NCBI GenBank assembly: GCA_003427395.1
Contig: BFEA01000037.1
Location: forward strand, 4,080,643-4,122,760
DNA from: Chara braunii
Taxonomy: Eukaryota > Streptophyta > Charophyceae > Charales > Characeae
Direction of reading: 5' to 3'
Length of the DNA: 42,118 nucleotides
In this document: positions 20,612-29,632 of the stretch, piece after piece
How the letters are laid out: every line of letters starts with the position of its first letter
Numbering within the stretch: position 1 is the first letter of the stretch
Position numbers and translations under genes: made by a program
Notes under the pieces: generated by a model
Told to the model about the DNA's origin: nothing
Seen by the model: only the letters and a program-made list of their open reading frames with translations
The model's database searches: none

Positions 20612-20695
20612 CAAAATGTCAAAGATACAGAATCTCGAAATGTCGAAGTTACAGAATCTCAAAATGTCAAAGTTACAGAATCTTGAAATGCCGCT
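20612..20695 (+). repeat. 23-bp minisatellite
   Basis: Four slightly different units of AAATGTC(A/G)AAG(T/A)TACAGAATCT. The region 20700-21480 between the two halves of RING copy A contains GC-rich inserted sequence without a recognised gene. Confidence 0.85.
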
Positions 20696-21479
20696 CGTAT
20701 CAGATCTCCAAATAGTCCTCCCAACGTCCTACTCTGGAATAGTCTCAGTCCTGATGTCACCGATATCCCCCCATCAATCTCTGTCCCATAGTAACCGAGA
20801 AGATAGAAGGTTAGGGGAAGATGAAGATGGAGGAGAAGAAGAAGAACCGAGAGAGGGCAGAGGAGAAGGTGGAGATGGAGAGGTAGGGCAGAGGAAGATC
20901 CTCCTGCCCTGATCCAGTGCCCAGGCACCAACCTGCGGGTGCAAAGTGCCGCCTTGGAGCTGATGAAGACTCGCCCTCGTCGCTGGAGCCATGGCGCTCA
21001 CAGGTAGGTGACAGGTAAAGTGTCTCCCTCTCGCTCTCGCTGCTTGCAGCTAGTGCTATGCCTAGCGCTCTGCCTGGAGCTGCGCTAATCCCAAAATAGC
21101 ATAGCACTACTCCTCAATGCCGCGGCCTCCAAGTCTGTCCCGAACAGACACCTGGTCGGTACTAAGTACCAGTGGTGGCCTGTTCGGCCTGGCTGCTGAG
21201 GAAGACGCGCCGTGATCAGAACCGTCAAAGCTGATTTGCGGTTCAGATCGGACCCGTGGGGAAGTGGCAGCCTCAAACTTCGGCCGCCAGGCTCAAACAA
21301 AACACGTTTGAGCCACTTTCCCGCTCAGGGCCTGCAGTAGCAGACCCGGGCCTAAAACCAGTTGCTGGGGCCTACCGTCGGTTTTTCCGAAGGTCCGGCC
21401 TTTAACCCAGGCCGGACTGGCCCAGCATGGCCACGGTCTGGGATAACACCCTAGACCTAGCCGTCGGGCCTAGCAGGGC

Positions 21480-21850
21480 CCGTGTGGAATCCAGTATGTA
21501 ACAGAGTCTACGCATGGATGCAGAAACCATGTCATAGTCTACACATGGATGCAGAAACCATGTCATTGTAGTGATTGTGCCAGAAAAATAACGGCTACAG
21601 CCATTTGTAGCTATGCAAAGGAGAAGGTCGCAGCGCGTTGGTACATCGTCCACCTGCAGCACAGGGTCAGAGGAATGATCTTCAGCATAAAAGAGATTGT
21701 GGATGGATTGGTGTGGCAAGAAAACGGCATCATTGTGTAAGCAGTCAATAACATCAGTTATGGCATGGACCAGGACGTCGTTGTCCCACAGCTCCAGTGG
21801 TCAGAGGCATGTACTATGGCCATGTAATGGCCAGGTCCATTGCAGGCAGA
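21480..21850 (-). pseudogene. RING-gene copy A, first-finger half (broken)
   Basis: On the minus strand LWDNDVLVHAITDVIDCLHN parallels LWDGGTMSQAIFDVNEFLRA of copy B. Further on, CHNHYNDMVSASMC-type wording appears in another frame. A 39-bp part (CATGGATGCAGAAACCATGT, plus strand) is duplicated at about 21510 and 21545. It is frameshifted and not functional. Confidence 0.6.
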
Positions 21851-22329
21851 TGCAATGAATTGCAGTTGCTCACGCGGGCTGTACACTAAGTTTGTCTGCT
21901 GTTTGCCTACTCTGAGCCCTTTGGGACTTGATCCCGTGACCTACAGTTCGTACGTGTTGATTACTAGCTTGGAGTCCTGCTGGGCTTGATCCGTGAACCT
22001 GTCATTGGTAGTCTCTATTTGGCAGTCTTAGACCCTTCAGGTCTTGCTGTTTTGTCCTTTTCTGCTCTTCTGGAAACTGGTAGGCCCATAGGTCTCTCGT
22101 TTGTGTGTCCTAGTCTTCGGTCCCCGTAGTCTAGATTTCCATCCACATGGATGTAGACAGGTCTTGACTGTTCGGACGTAGATGTTTGCTGTTTCGACGG
22201 TCAGATAGATTCGTAGGTGACTGCTGTGTTGCAGGTCTAGGGAAGTCGGGTAGAAGTAGGGAGAGGCCGGTGAGCTTGAGGCTCTTTCCTCATCTTTTTG
22301 GAAGTGGCGATGGGAGTACGCGAGCGGCA

Positions 22330-22610
22330 CTATTTCCAGCGCTCAGTCTTCTTCCTCTTCGAAGGGGAACTTGGGCTGCCATTGGGCGCCCTGCTGCATG
22401 AGGAGGCAGCATCTGTAGGTCTTCCAGGTGCTGATGCCACTGCCGTCACGTTGCTGTTTGTGGGGTTGAAGAACAGCCGCTTTCTTCCTTGAGCGGCTTG
22501 CTTGTTGCTAGTTGCTGCCATACCAGGGCAGCCATCATCTTCTTCATTGAGCCTCATCTTCTTCTTCACGGTGGTTTGCGGCGCTGCAACTTGATCTCTG
22601 GCTCATGCCA
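22330..22610 (-). CDS. Lysine-rich open frame of unknown function
   Basis: A minus frame beginning near an acceptor-like TTGCAG encodes PQTTVKKKMRLNEEDDGC, later QGRKRLFFNPTNSN, and ends SPSKRKKTERWK before a stop. The basic clusters look like nuclear-localisation stretches. It lies between the N-terminal exon candidate (23132-23345) and the RING halves of copy A, so it may belong to that gene. I do not recognise it, and it could be chance. Confidence 0.3.
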
Positions 22611-22649
22611 GATCAGCACCTGTACTCACAGGCTCGGGGCATGATGAGA

Positions 22650-22853
22650 TGCTGTTTTCAACAGTGGGCTATCATTGGAGGTTTGGGGTCGTAGGGAAAA
22701 GCAGTTTCGGTGAAGCTTCATTGAAGTGTATTGTCGGGGGTTAATTGGAGATGCTGTTTTCAACAGAGGGCTATCGTTGGAGGCTTGGGGTCGTAGGGAG
22801 AAGAGGAAGTTCCGGTGAAGCTTCGTTGAAGTGTATTGTCAGGGGTTAATTGG
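22650..22853. repeat. Tandem duplication of about 102 bp
   Basis: Two units share GATGCTGTTTTCAACAG, GGGCTATC, TTGGGGTCGTAGGGA, GGTGAAGCTTC and AGTGTATTGTC(G/A)GGGGTTA. The stretch 22854-23130 shows nothing else. Confidence 0.88.
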
Positions 22854-23131
22854 AGGTGGAACAGATTTTGTGGTTGAGACTCTTGGAGTTGTTAGGTTCA
22901 CAGGAGGAGAGCAGAGGGTGTAATATATAATTGATTGAAACATTTTCTCTCAATTTTTATCTGGTTTTGGCTTCTGCTTTGCAATCTCTCTCCATGGCTA
23001 TGGTGTGAATCTGCTCTCTACAGTCGGCCTGTCATTGCAGATGTGTATGGGAACATTTGAATGCGGTTTGGAGTTGTGAATCAGTCGAACACATAACACA
23101 GAGACGTGGAACGGAGGATTAAACGACTCAC

Positions 23132-23345
23132 TTGCTGGAGCATTGCGTAGTTCAAGTTGGCAGTCCCTCATTGCTACTCGTAGGACAGCAATGGTAAAGC
23201 CTCTTTCCCTGGTATAATTACAATCCTCTGGCTGTAGCAACGGGAAATCAGCATCAAGCTGAAGGGCGATTGCAAGGAAGTCTGGCGGTATATAAAAAGA
23301 GCGGTGAATAGCACGTACATATGTCTGCCTCCAGTTTTGAGGGCA
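23132..23345 (-). CDS. N-terminal exon candidate of RING copy A
   Basis: An uninterrupted minus frame of about 70 codons runs from just beside the TTGTCACA repeat at 23357 to a perfect donor (GTGAGT). It includes WRQTYVRAIHRSFYIPPDF, then LAIALQLDADFPLLQPEDC. The frame at 25132-25357 of copy B aligns without gaps over about 35 residues (A.HR..Y...F.....QL.A....LL). In both copies this frame abuts the TTGTCACA repeat, so both belong to one element design. I know no family for this segment. Confidence 0.5.
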
Positions 23346-23361
23346 GTTTTGTTTGACGATA

Positions 23362-23520
23362 TATTGTCACAGAACTATTGATTAAGAGCACAAACACGAA
23401 GTAGAAGAAGAAATAGGATGAGCGAAGAAAAGAAAAAATGAAAGGACAGAGGCAAAGAGACAGATAACCCAGAAAGACACAAAACAGTGTCTTCTTCTTC
23501 TTTGTTTTAGTGTTTGACGA
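23362..23520. repeat. TTGTCACA repeat, copy C3 (truncated)
   Basis: It has TTGTCACAGAACTATTGATT, GAAGAAGAAATAGGATGAGC and GACACAAAACAGTGTC like C1, then stops. On the minus strand it lies immediately upstream of the N-terminal exon candidate. Confidence 0.8.
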
Positions 23521-23601
23521 TATATATCATCACAAATAGAACTGCCCGGTAAACCGTAGGCAGAGAGAGAGAAGAGGACAGCAAACGAGGGGCTGTGACA
23601 A

Positions 23602-23653
23602 ACTGTTTCGTCGGAGTTTCACCGACTCATCAGGAGGCTGAACCCTCAACAGT
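23602..23653 (-). ncRNA. Hammerhead ribozyme, type III, intact core
   Basis: On the minus strand: stem III ACTG/CAGT with the U-A closing pair, cleavage after TT, and stem I GAGG/CCTC with loop GTTCAG. Then CTGATGA, stem II GTCGG/CCGAC (5 bp perfect, loop TGAAACT), and GAAA. All invariant core bases are present. Predicted cleavage lies between 23648 and 23647. It is on the sense strand of the large host intron, so it would be transcribed with the pre-mRNA. Confidence 0.87.
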
Positions 23654-23781
23654 CTGCAGAATCCCCTCACTGATTACACTGTAAATGATAATCTACCTTA
23701 ACCAAANAGGAGGCTGAACCCTCAACAGTCTGCAGAATCCCCTCACTGATTACACTGTAAATGATAATCTACCTTAACCAA
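23632..23781. other. Duplicate flanks around an N: probable assembly artefact
   Basis: The sequence from AGGAGGCTGAACCCTCAACA to CTTAACCAAA before N (23707) is repeated exactly after it. The second copy contains only the stem I part of the hammerhead and should not be counted as another ribozyme. Confidence 0.87.
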
Positions 23782-24019
23782 AATCAAAGTAGACTATCAC
23801 TCACCCACACCAGATGGAAAACTCTACAGACTGTCAGTTCACACCCCATCACAAGCCAGCAAAACATCCACGAAACAAAGAAAGGTCTGTCACAGCCAAA
23901 AAATACACTCCAGACACGCCGCTGGCACTCGAGGCACAGCATGGCCGCCTAGTAACGGCCCCGACCACTGCCGCTCGACCTGACCGGAAAAAAACGTAGC
24001 AGGAAGCTAGCGAAGTCGT

Positions 24020-24260
24020 AGTATATATCGTCACAAATAGAACTGCCCGGTACACACTATAAATCGGAGCGCAAAGGCGGAAAAATACAAAACAAGAAAA
24101 GGAAAAGAAGGAAAGCCCCACCTGTTCATCACCTCTTTCGTACAAGGCCAGCCACGTGGATGACAGGTTGAGCGCTGGCTGCCCCCATCCCCGTGTGTCA
24201 CAAGGACCCACTTGCACGCAGCCAAAAGGCAAAGAGGTAAAGAAAAGGAGGAAACCAAAC
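24020..24260. repeat. TTGTCACA repeat, copy C4 (downstream of RING copy B)
   Basis: It begins after TATATATCG with TCACAAATAGAACTGCCCGG. It contains TACAAGGCCAGCCACGTGGA, TTGAGCGCTGGCTGCCCCCA, TCCCCGTGTGTCACA, GACCCACTTGCACGCAGCCA and GGCAAAGAGGTAAAGAAAAG. It is a direct-repeat partner of C5, with copy B between them. A pyrimidine-rich tract follows at 24361-24455. Confidence 0.8.
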
Positions 24261-24466
24261 CTGACAGGGAAAGAAAGCCTATCAGTCAAACAAAGCAAAT
24301 GAGACATCCCACAGATAATCCAATTGTCACAAAGCAAATAACACATCCCACAGATCAGCATTTTTTTTTCTATTCTTATTTTCTTATTTTCTTATTTTCT
24401 TATTTTCTCTTTTTTTTATTTTCTCTTATTCTTTTCTTTTTTTCTGTTTTTCTTTAACCGTCCCCA

Positions 24467-25357
24467 CCTCGGCAGATACGACAGCTACGGTGAGGATGAT
24501 GTGGATGTTCACAAGGATACCCAAGGAGAGCTGCGCTAGCACAGCATTCAGCAGGACGGCTAGCACGAACCATCCCATCAAAACAGTCCTGACAGAGGAC
24601 ATGTTGTCCACATGTTAAAAAACAGCAGGACGTTCATCACAGTGTGGCATCATGCAGTTCTGATAGCGTCCTTGGGCACAAAAGGGACAACGTATATCTG
24701 GGTGATAGGGATGTGTACAATGAGAAAATGTTGGACACCCTTCAGTACAGATGGCGGCAGTCGCAATAGATTGGTAATGGCTATGGCATAGGTGATGCAT
24801 TCCACAGCCAAGGCGCACTGCATCACTGTCCCGACAGGTGTCACAAGAGAGTCGGTCAATAATCCAAAATAATGTATGATTCGGCAATGCACGCAAAAAT
24901 TCATTTACGTCAAAAATAGCCTGACTCATCGTCCCACCATCCCACAGTTCCCACTGGGCAGCTGCACGAACGAGTGCCATATGATGCCCGGGTCTGTGTA
25001 AAATACAGGCAGAAATATGAGGATGGTTATTGAGGTCATCGCCTGGCGTCGCATGATGCATAAGAAGGTGGCGGCCGTGCAACGCTAACTGTAAGACATT
25101 TACAGTAAAACCTCCTGAGGTAGAGTATACTTACTGCCTTCAGGAGGTGGACTATTATGATCATACAACAACTGATTTTCAACAGCGACAAGCTGATACT
25201 CAGTCGTGACAAAATGGGAAGCAGTATAACATTGACGATGATAAGCCTGTAGGCAGACATTTGTGGCTGTCAAGCCACAAGTATTTGGTAGATCTGCCCG
25301 CAGATCTGATTCGGTCACCACTGGAAAGCTAGGTCTGATCTGGAAGGGTCTGCGCAT
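24467..25357 (-). pseudogene. RING-gene copy B, most complete copy
   Basis: N-terminal block (25357-25132): TATNVCLQAYHRQCYTASHF and onwards, ending near a GTAAGT donor. Main frame (25082-24615): ALVRAAAQWELWD, then a first zinc finger (CDTCRDSDAV, CGMHHLCHSHY, CTEGCP, CPFCAQG). The second finger starts CMMPHCDERP, hits a one-base frameshift and stop at about 24613, and continues LTCGQHVLCQDCFDGM, PCEHPHHPH, CRICR. Two RING-like fingers suggest an E3-ligase-type protein. The break in the second finger suggests decay. Flanked by the direct repeats C5 and C4. Confidence 0.7.
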
Positions 25358-25359
25358 AT

Positions 25360-25660
25360 ATATATTGTCACATGAATATCAGAGGGCAAAGGCAAAAAAA
25401 AACAGAAGAAAACAAGAAGAAAAATCAATTCGTTTTTTATCGTCTTCCTTACAACTCCCCCTATTCAAAACCTCTTGCATACAAGGCCGCCCACGCGGAT
25501 GTAGGTTGAGCGGTGGCTGCCCCCACCCCCGTGTGTCATATCGACCCACTTGCACACAGCCAAAGGGCAAAGAGGCAAAGAAAAGAGGAAGGGATCAGCC
25601 AAATACAACAAAACAGGGGGCAACAAGCAATAGCACCAAAAACGGATCCTAGATGACAAG
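25360..25660. repeat. TTGTCACA repeat, copy C5 (upstream of RING copy B)
   Basis: TATATATATTGTCACATG is followed by an A/G-rich stretch, then CTTGCATACAAGGCCGCCCA, GTTGAGCGGTGGCTGCCCCC, CCCCGTGTGTCATA, GACCCACTTGCACACAGCCA and GGCAAAGAGGCAAAGAAAAG. On the minus strand its TATATATA end lies right at the start of copy B's first frame, where a promoter would be. Confidence 0.8.
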
Positions 25661-26083
25661 TCCCACATGCAAGCACCGCCCCTCCTCCACAGGCCAAACG
25701 ACAGGACAAGACCACCCAGGACAAAACTCTAGTAAGCAAAAAAAGAAAAATCCCAGATTACATATCTATATACAGCAGCTGGCCTTGTTCGTCATCAAGA
25801 CGTAGGTATTCCCATTTGTAAACCATTCCTACTGGGACAAAAAACATAAAAGACAATCCCAGATGGCGATTCCCACATGAAAGCACCGCCCCCTCACACA
25901 GGCCGAACAACGGGAAGCAACCAACTAGGATGCCAAGACAACAAAAGAGAACCCGGATGACTGGTCCCACATGAAAGCACTGCTATGCTTGCCAAAAGCG
26001 ACTGAGCAACGGGACCAAACCAGCCGGGATGCAGACAGGGTTACCAAAACAAATTAGTAAAAAAACGGAACCATACATATATT
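25661..26083. repeat. Short repeats with a shared CCCACATG(A/C)AAGCAC motif
   Basis: Three spaced units contain TCCCACATG(C/A)AAGCAC(C/T)GC, then GCC(A/G)AACGAC or GCAACGGGA and CAACAGGA-like words (about 25660, 25870 and 25960). No gene was seen. Confidence 0.5.
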
Positions 26084-26091
26084 GTCACAGA

Positions 26092-26796
26092 CAGGGTAAC
26101 CAGCGTTCGGGACGGGCCAAACGCCCGAACCCGAACGCCCAAACGTACGGGACCCCTTGGGGATGCGTTCGGCCGTTCAGGCCGAACGCGGACCACAAAA
26201 AAAACAACAAAAAAATCTAAAAAAAGATATGTTATGAAGAAAAATAAAATAAACAACCTTTGCCTGAGCATTACATCCAAATTTGGTAAGCATTACATCC
26301 AAATTACTTACCAAATTTGATATAAAAATAAAATGCAGAAAATAAAACTAATAATCAAAAAATAAGAAAAAATGAAAAGAGAATTAAAATTAGTGAGTGA
26401 GCGAGCACGTTTTTGATAAAATGCAGAAAATAAAACTAATAATCAAAAAATAAGAAAAAATGAAAAGAGAATTAAAATTAGTGAGTGAGCGAGCACGTTT
26501 TTGACACCACCATCTTTGGCGATTTTTAATTTTTGTTTGGCTTAGCAAAACGACTTCAAAATTTTTAGGCATGTACCTCACATCATGGTGAAGTCACAAA
26601 AAAAATTCAGAAAAAAGCTTATTTTAAGGCCCCGAAATATTTTTTGGCGGGGGCCGAACGCCATCGGGTTCGGACCCCGAACGGGACCCCGAACAGGACC
26701 CTGAAGGGCCTGAACGCCCGTATGTATGGAGGTCAGCACGCCCGTACGTATGGAGGTCAGCCCAGGGACCTCCGTACGTACGGACTGGTGACCCTG
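26092..26796. mobile_element. hAT-like non-autonomous transposon, 705 bp
   Basis: The ends are CAGGGTAACCAG and, on the complement, CAGGGTCACCAG (11 of 12 match). The exact 8-bp direct repeat GTCACAGA flanks it (26084-26091 and 26797-26804). Subterminal regions are rich in CCGAACG and GTACGTACGG words, the middle is A/T-rich and non-coding. It has split the TTGTCACA repeat C6 exactly at its first bases. A related fragment lies at 5745-5930. Confidence 0.92.
26329..26503. repeat. Tandem duplication of 84-86 bp inside the hAT element
   Basis: Two near-identical units run from ATAAAATGCAGAAAATAAAA to GAGTGAGCGAGCACGTTTTT. The word GCATTACATCCAAATT is also duplicated just before (26265 and 26289). 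Confidence 0.93.
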
Positions 26797-27240
26797 GTCA
26801 CAGAGCTATTGACTAAGAGCGTAAGCACATGAAGTAGAAGAAGAAATAAGATGAGCGAAGAAAAGAAAAATGAAAGGACAGACAGGCAAAGAGACAGACA
26901 AACTAGAATGACACAAAACAGTGTCCTCATTTTCTTTGTTTCACTGTATTCATATTTCTTTCAGTGTTTTACCAAAAAAAAAATACACTGAACAAAAGAT
27001 AAAAATAAAAAACAAAGACACATTGAAATCATTCAATTTCTCAGTCTTCTTAACTCCACCATGCCTCTAATGTACAAGGCTCGCCACGTTGCCGAAGTTG
27101 AGCGCGAGCTGCCCCCATCCGCGTATGCCATAACAGCCATGGGAAAGAGGCAGAGTGAAGGAAGACGTGTTAAACACAAGGAAGAGAGGAGCAGAAAAAG
27201 AAAATCGATAGGCAGACTTAGGAAGAATAAGAAAACGTGA
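26797..27240. repeat. TTGTCACA repeat, copy C6 (split by the hAT element)
   Basis: Its first bases (TATTGTCACAGA) stand left of the hAT insertion, and GAGCTATTGACTAAGAGCGT follows at the right. It then matches C1 closely (GATGAGCGAAGAAAAGAAAA, GACACAAAACAGTGTCCTC, GCTCGCCACGTTG). It continues past C1's end with GCTGCCCCCATCCGCGTATG as in C2, C4 and C5. Confidence 0.85.
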
Positions 27241-27433
27241 CACAAACATCTTCTTTATTTTACTGCATCTTTCTTTCTTTCACAGTTTTGCAGTTTTGGT
27301 GAAGAGTACCACGTTCACTTTCCAGCGCACCTGCACTTCTTCACTTTTTATTCTCATTTTCACCCTTCAGACTTTTTCTTTGAGGGTGTTAGGGTGCACG
27401 GTACAAACAAAGTAAAATGACACGAACTTATGT

Positions 27434-27850
27434 TATATATGTATATATATATTGTCACATATTTATAGACAAAGAGCTCGCTTCGTGAAACAAACACTAA
27501 AAATACACAAGACAAACATGAAGAGCACACTGAAACCATTTATTTTTCCCATTCTTCTTCTAACTCCCGTTCCACTGTGCCTCTCACATGTGAGGCTCGC
27601 CACGTTGATGAAGTTGAGTGCAAACTGCCCGCATCTTCGTGTGCCATAACGGCCCACCTGTATGCTGTGAGAAAGAGGCAGGGTAACGGGGGAGGGTTTA
27701 AACACTGAGAAGAGGGATGGAGAGAGGACAAAACAAAGAACGACCAAAGGAAACTGAGGAGTGCAGAATGAAGATGAAAGCAAAGAAGAGGATAAGGAAA
27801 GGCTCAAGAATCAGTCTGACCGTGGTGATAGAGAGGACATACATTGTAAG
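27434..27850. repeat. TTGTCACA repeat, copy C7 (downstream of RING copy C)
   Basis: TATATATATTGTCACATATT, then CACTGTGCCTCTCACATGTG, GCTCGCCACGTTGATGAAGT, GCCCGCATCTTCGTGTGCCA and GAGAAAGAGGCAGGGTAA. It matches C2 along its whole length, including the purine-rich 3' part (AAGAGGATAAGGAAAGGCTC). Confidence 0.85.
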
Positions 27851-28400
27851 GGTGAGTTGGATGAACACATGGGAGACCTAGCTAAGTATTATCAGTACAA
27901 CAACTGCCAAGACGGCTAGCATTGAGCATGCCCACCATACACTCCCGACAAATGGCATGTCAATTGGATGAACACATGGGAGACCTAGCTGAGTATTCTC
28001 AGTACAACAACTGCCAACATGGCTGGCATTGAGCATGCCCACCATACACTCCAGACAAATCGCATGTCGACTGCAGGCCAACATGAAGGACGAACGATCA
28101 CCAAAAACCTCCGGGGGTGGAAGGTGCCTGCAGTCCGGAGCGGAAGGACAGTCCTCTACACACATACATGCAGAAACCATGTCACGGTAGTGATTGTGAC
28201 AGAGAGTATGGCAATATATCATACTCATGAAGCACCTGCACGGTGTGTGTGCAGGGTGCCATGCCCGAACAGCTGATGCACGTGCACCATGCACATCCCA
28301 CACAGTTTGCACAAGGTGAAGTGCACTGGGATGTGTGTGCCTGCAACTTGTGCACGCAGACAGGTATAGCCATCTTTTGTGTGTGTATGTGTGTGAGAGA
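27850..28400 (-). pseudogene. RING-gene copy C (broken)
   Basis: On the minus strand: CKLCGMCMVH for the start of the first finger, then (other frame) YCHTLCHNHYRDMVSACMC, EDCPSAPDCRH, and the second finger FMLACSRHAICLECMVGML with GSCCTENTQLGLPCVHP. The second-finger end CVHPTHPYNVCPL occurs just beyond a stop. A 70-bp piece around GACCTAGCT(A/G)AGTATT is duplicated (27885 and 27985). Order and spacing match copies A and B, and C7 follows it. Confidence 0.65.
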
Positions 28401-28569
28401 GAGAGAGAGAGCGGGAGCCGTTCGGCCTCAGCACGTCCCAGGATGAATGGCACGTGAGATTGTTGAATGTACACTAGAAATTGCCTGCCAGACCTCGATG
28501 GATCTGACGGCAATCACATCCAGAGCTTAGTAGAAAAAGTTTGAGTGCACGTGGACAGGTATAGCCATC

Positions 28570-28600
<31 letters not shown>

Positions 28601-28715
28601 CCGGCGGCCTCAGCACTTCCCAGGACAAATGGCAAGTGAAATTGTTGAATGTACACTAGAAATCGCCCGCCAGATCACATCCAGAGCTTAGTAGAAAACG
28701 TCTGAGTGTGATTGC
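28360..28715. repeat. Tandem duplication of about 190 bp with a (GT)n(GA)n core
   Basis: Both units share ACAGGTATAGCCATCTTTTG, a GTGTGT-GAGAGA tract, CGGCCTCAGCAC(G/T)TCCCAGGA, TGTTGAATGTACACTAGAAA and CACATCCAGAGCTTAGTAGA. The stretch 28716-29070 beyond it holds no recognised gene. It does contain two short words like the U6 3' end (TGGACCATTTCT; CTCAATTTATGCATGTCATC). Confidence 0.85.
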
Positions 28716-29389
28716 CCTCACACTAACTTTTGCTACTAAGCTCTCAACATGATTGCGGTCAGATTCATCCACGTTTGGCCGTAATTGCAGTCAGATACAT
28801 TTCAGAAAGTGCGAGTGTGAGGTCGTGCTAGTGTGAGTTGCCCTCAGATAGGACGTAAAGTATCTGGACCATTTCTTTTTTCTATTGTCATCTATGAAAC
28901 AATCTCTGGACAATCTCTCAATTTATGCATGTCATCTCTCTTGTCAGCATACTCACACTCGGCCTTTCCCGGATATATCTGACTGCAGTTCCCACCCGTT
29001 GTACATGTGTCTGATCACGATTACATCATGAAGGAGCCAAGAAAGTCCTTAGTGCGAATACATTGTCCTAATCAGTGCTGGTCCCCCGGATGGACCAGGG
29101 GGCCCTCCCCCGACCGGGAGCCTGCTGGTAGGACCGAGCGGTCCACCAGCTCGGCAGCCCCCCAGTCCAACCTAGCACATCGCTCTTTATTGGGGGAGGG
29201 GGAGAAGGGGGGGGGGACGGTACCGAGATTCACGGCCGTCCACACAATTGCCCAGACCCGGAGGGACCACTGCCTTCCTTGAAGAAGATAAAAACGGAGA
29301 AATATGGACCCCACTTGTTGAAACTCACTGTGGTGTCCTGCACCGACCACGATCACAGCATAAGGGATTTTTTTTCCTCTTTTTTCTTC

Positions 29390-29632
29390 ATTTCCTCTTC
29401 ATGGGACGGACGCCCTCACTGAGGGCACAGTTTCACTAGCACCTTGTAGACTGTATCTGATCGTTGTGGCGACATTCGGGAAGTTTTATTTTTTTTTCTC
29501 TTTCGTTTTTTTCCCCCCCCCTTTTTCAGATGTAACTGCCGTGAGTACCAGAAAAGAAAATACAATGGGACCCAGGGTCGGCAAAACTCTGTGCACAGTG
29601 AAATTCAGGTTTTGTCAAAAAGAACTAAAAAC
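29390..29632 (-). repeat. Second copy of the fold-back core family
   Basis: It has the GCCCTCACTGAGGGC palindrome at about 29411. GAGTACCAGAAAAGAAAATA, GACCCAGGGTCGGCAAAACT and CTGTGCACAGTGAAATTCAG at 29540-29610 are reverse-complement matches to the core 6800-6890. Confidence 0.75.

Noticed and set aside
23708-23735. An additional hammerhead start after the N.
   Set aside because: It is the exact duplicate at an assembly join and contains only stem I and flanks.
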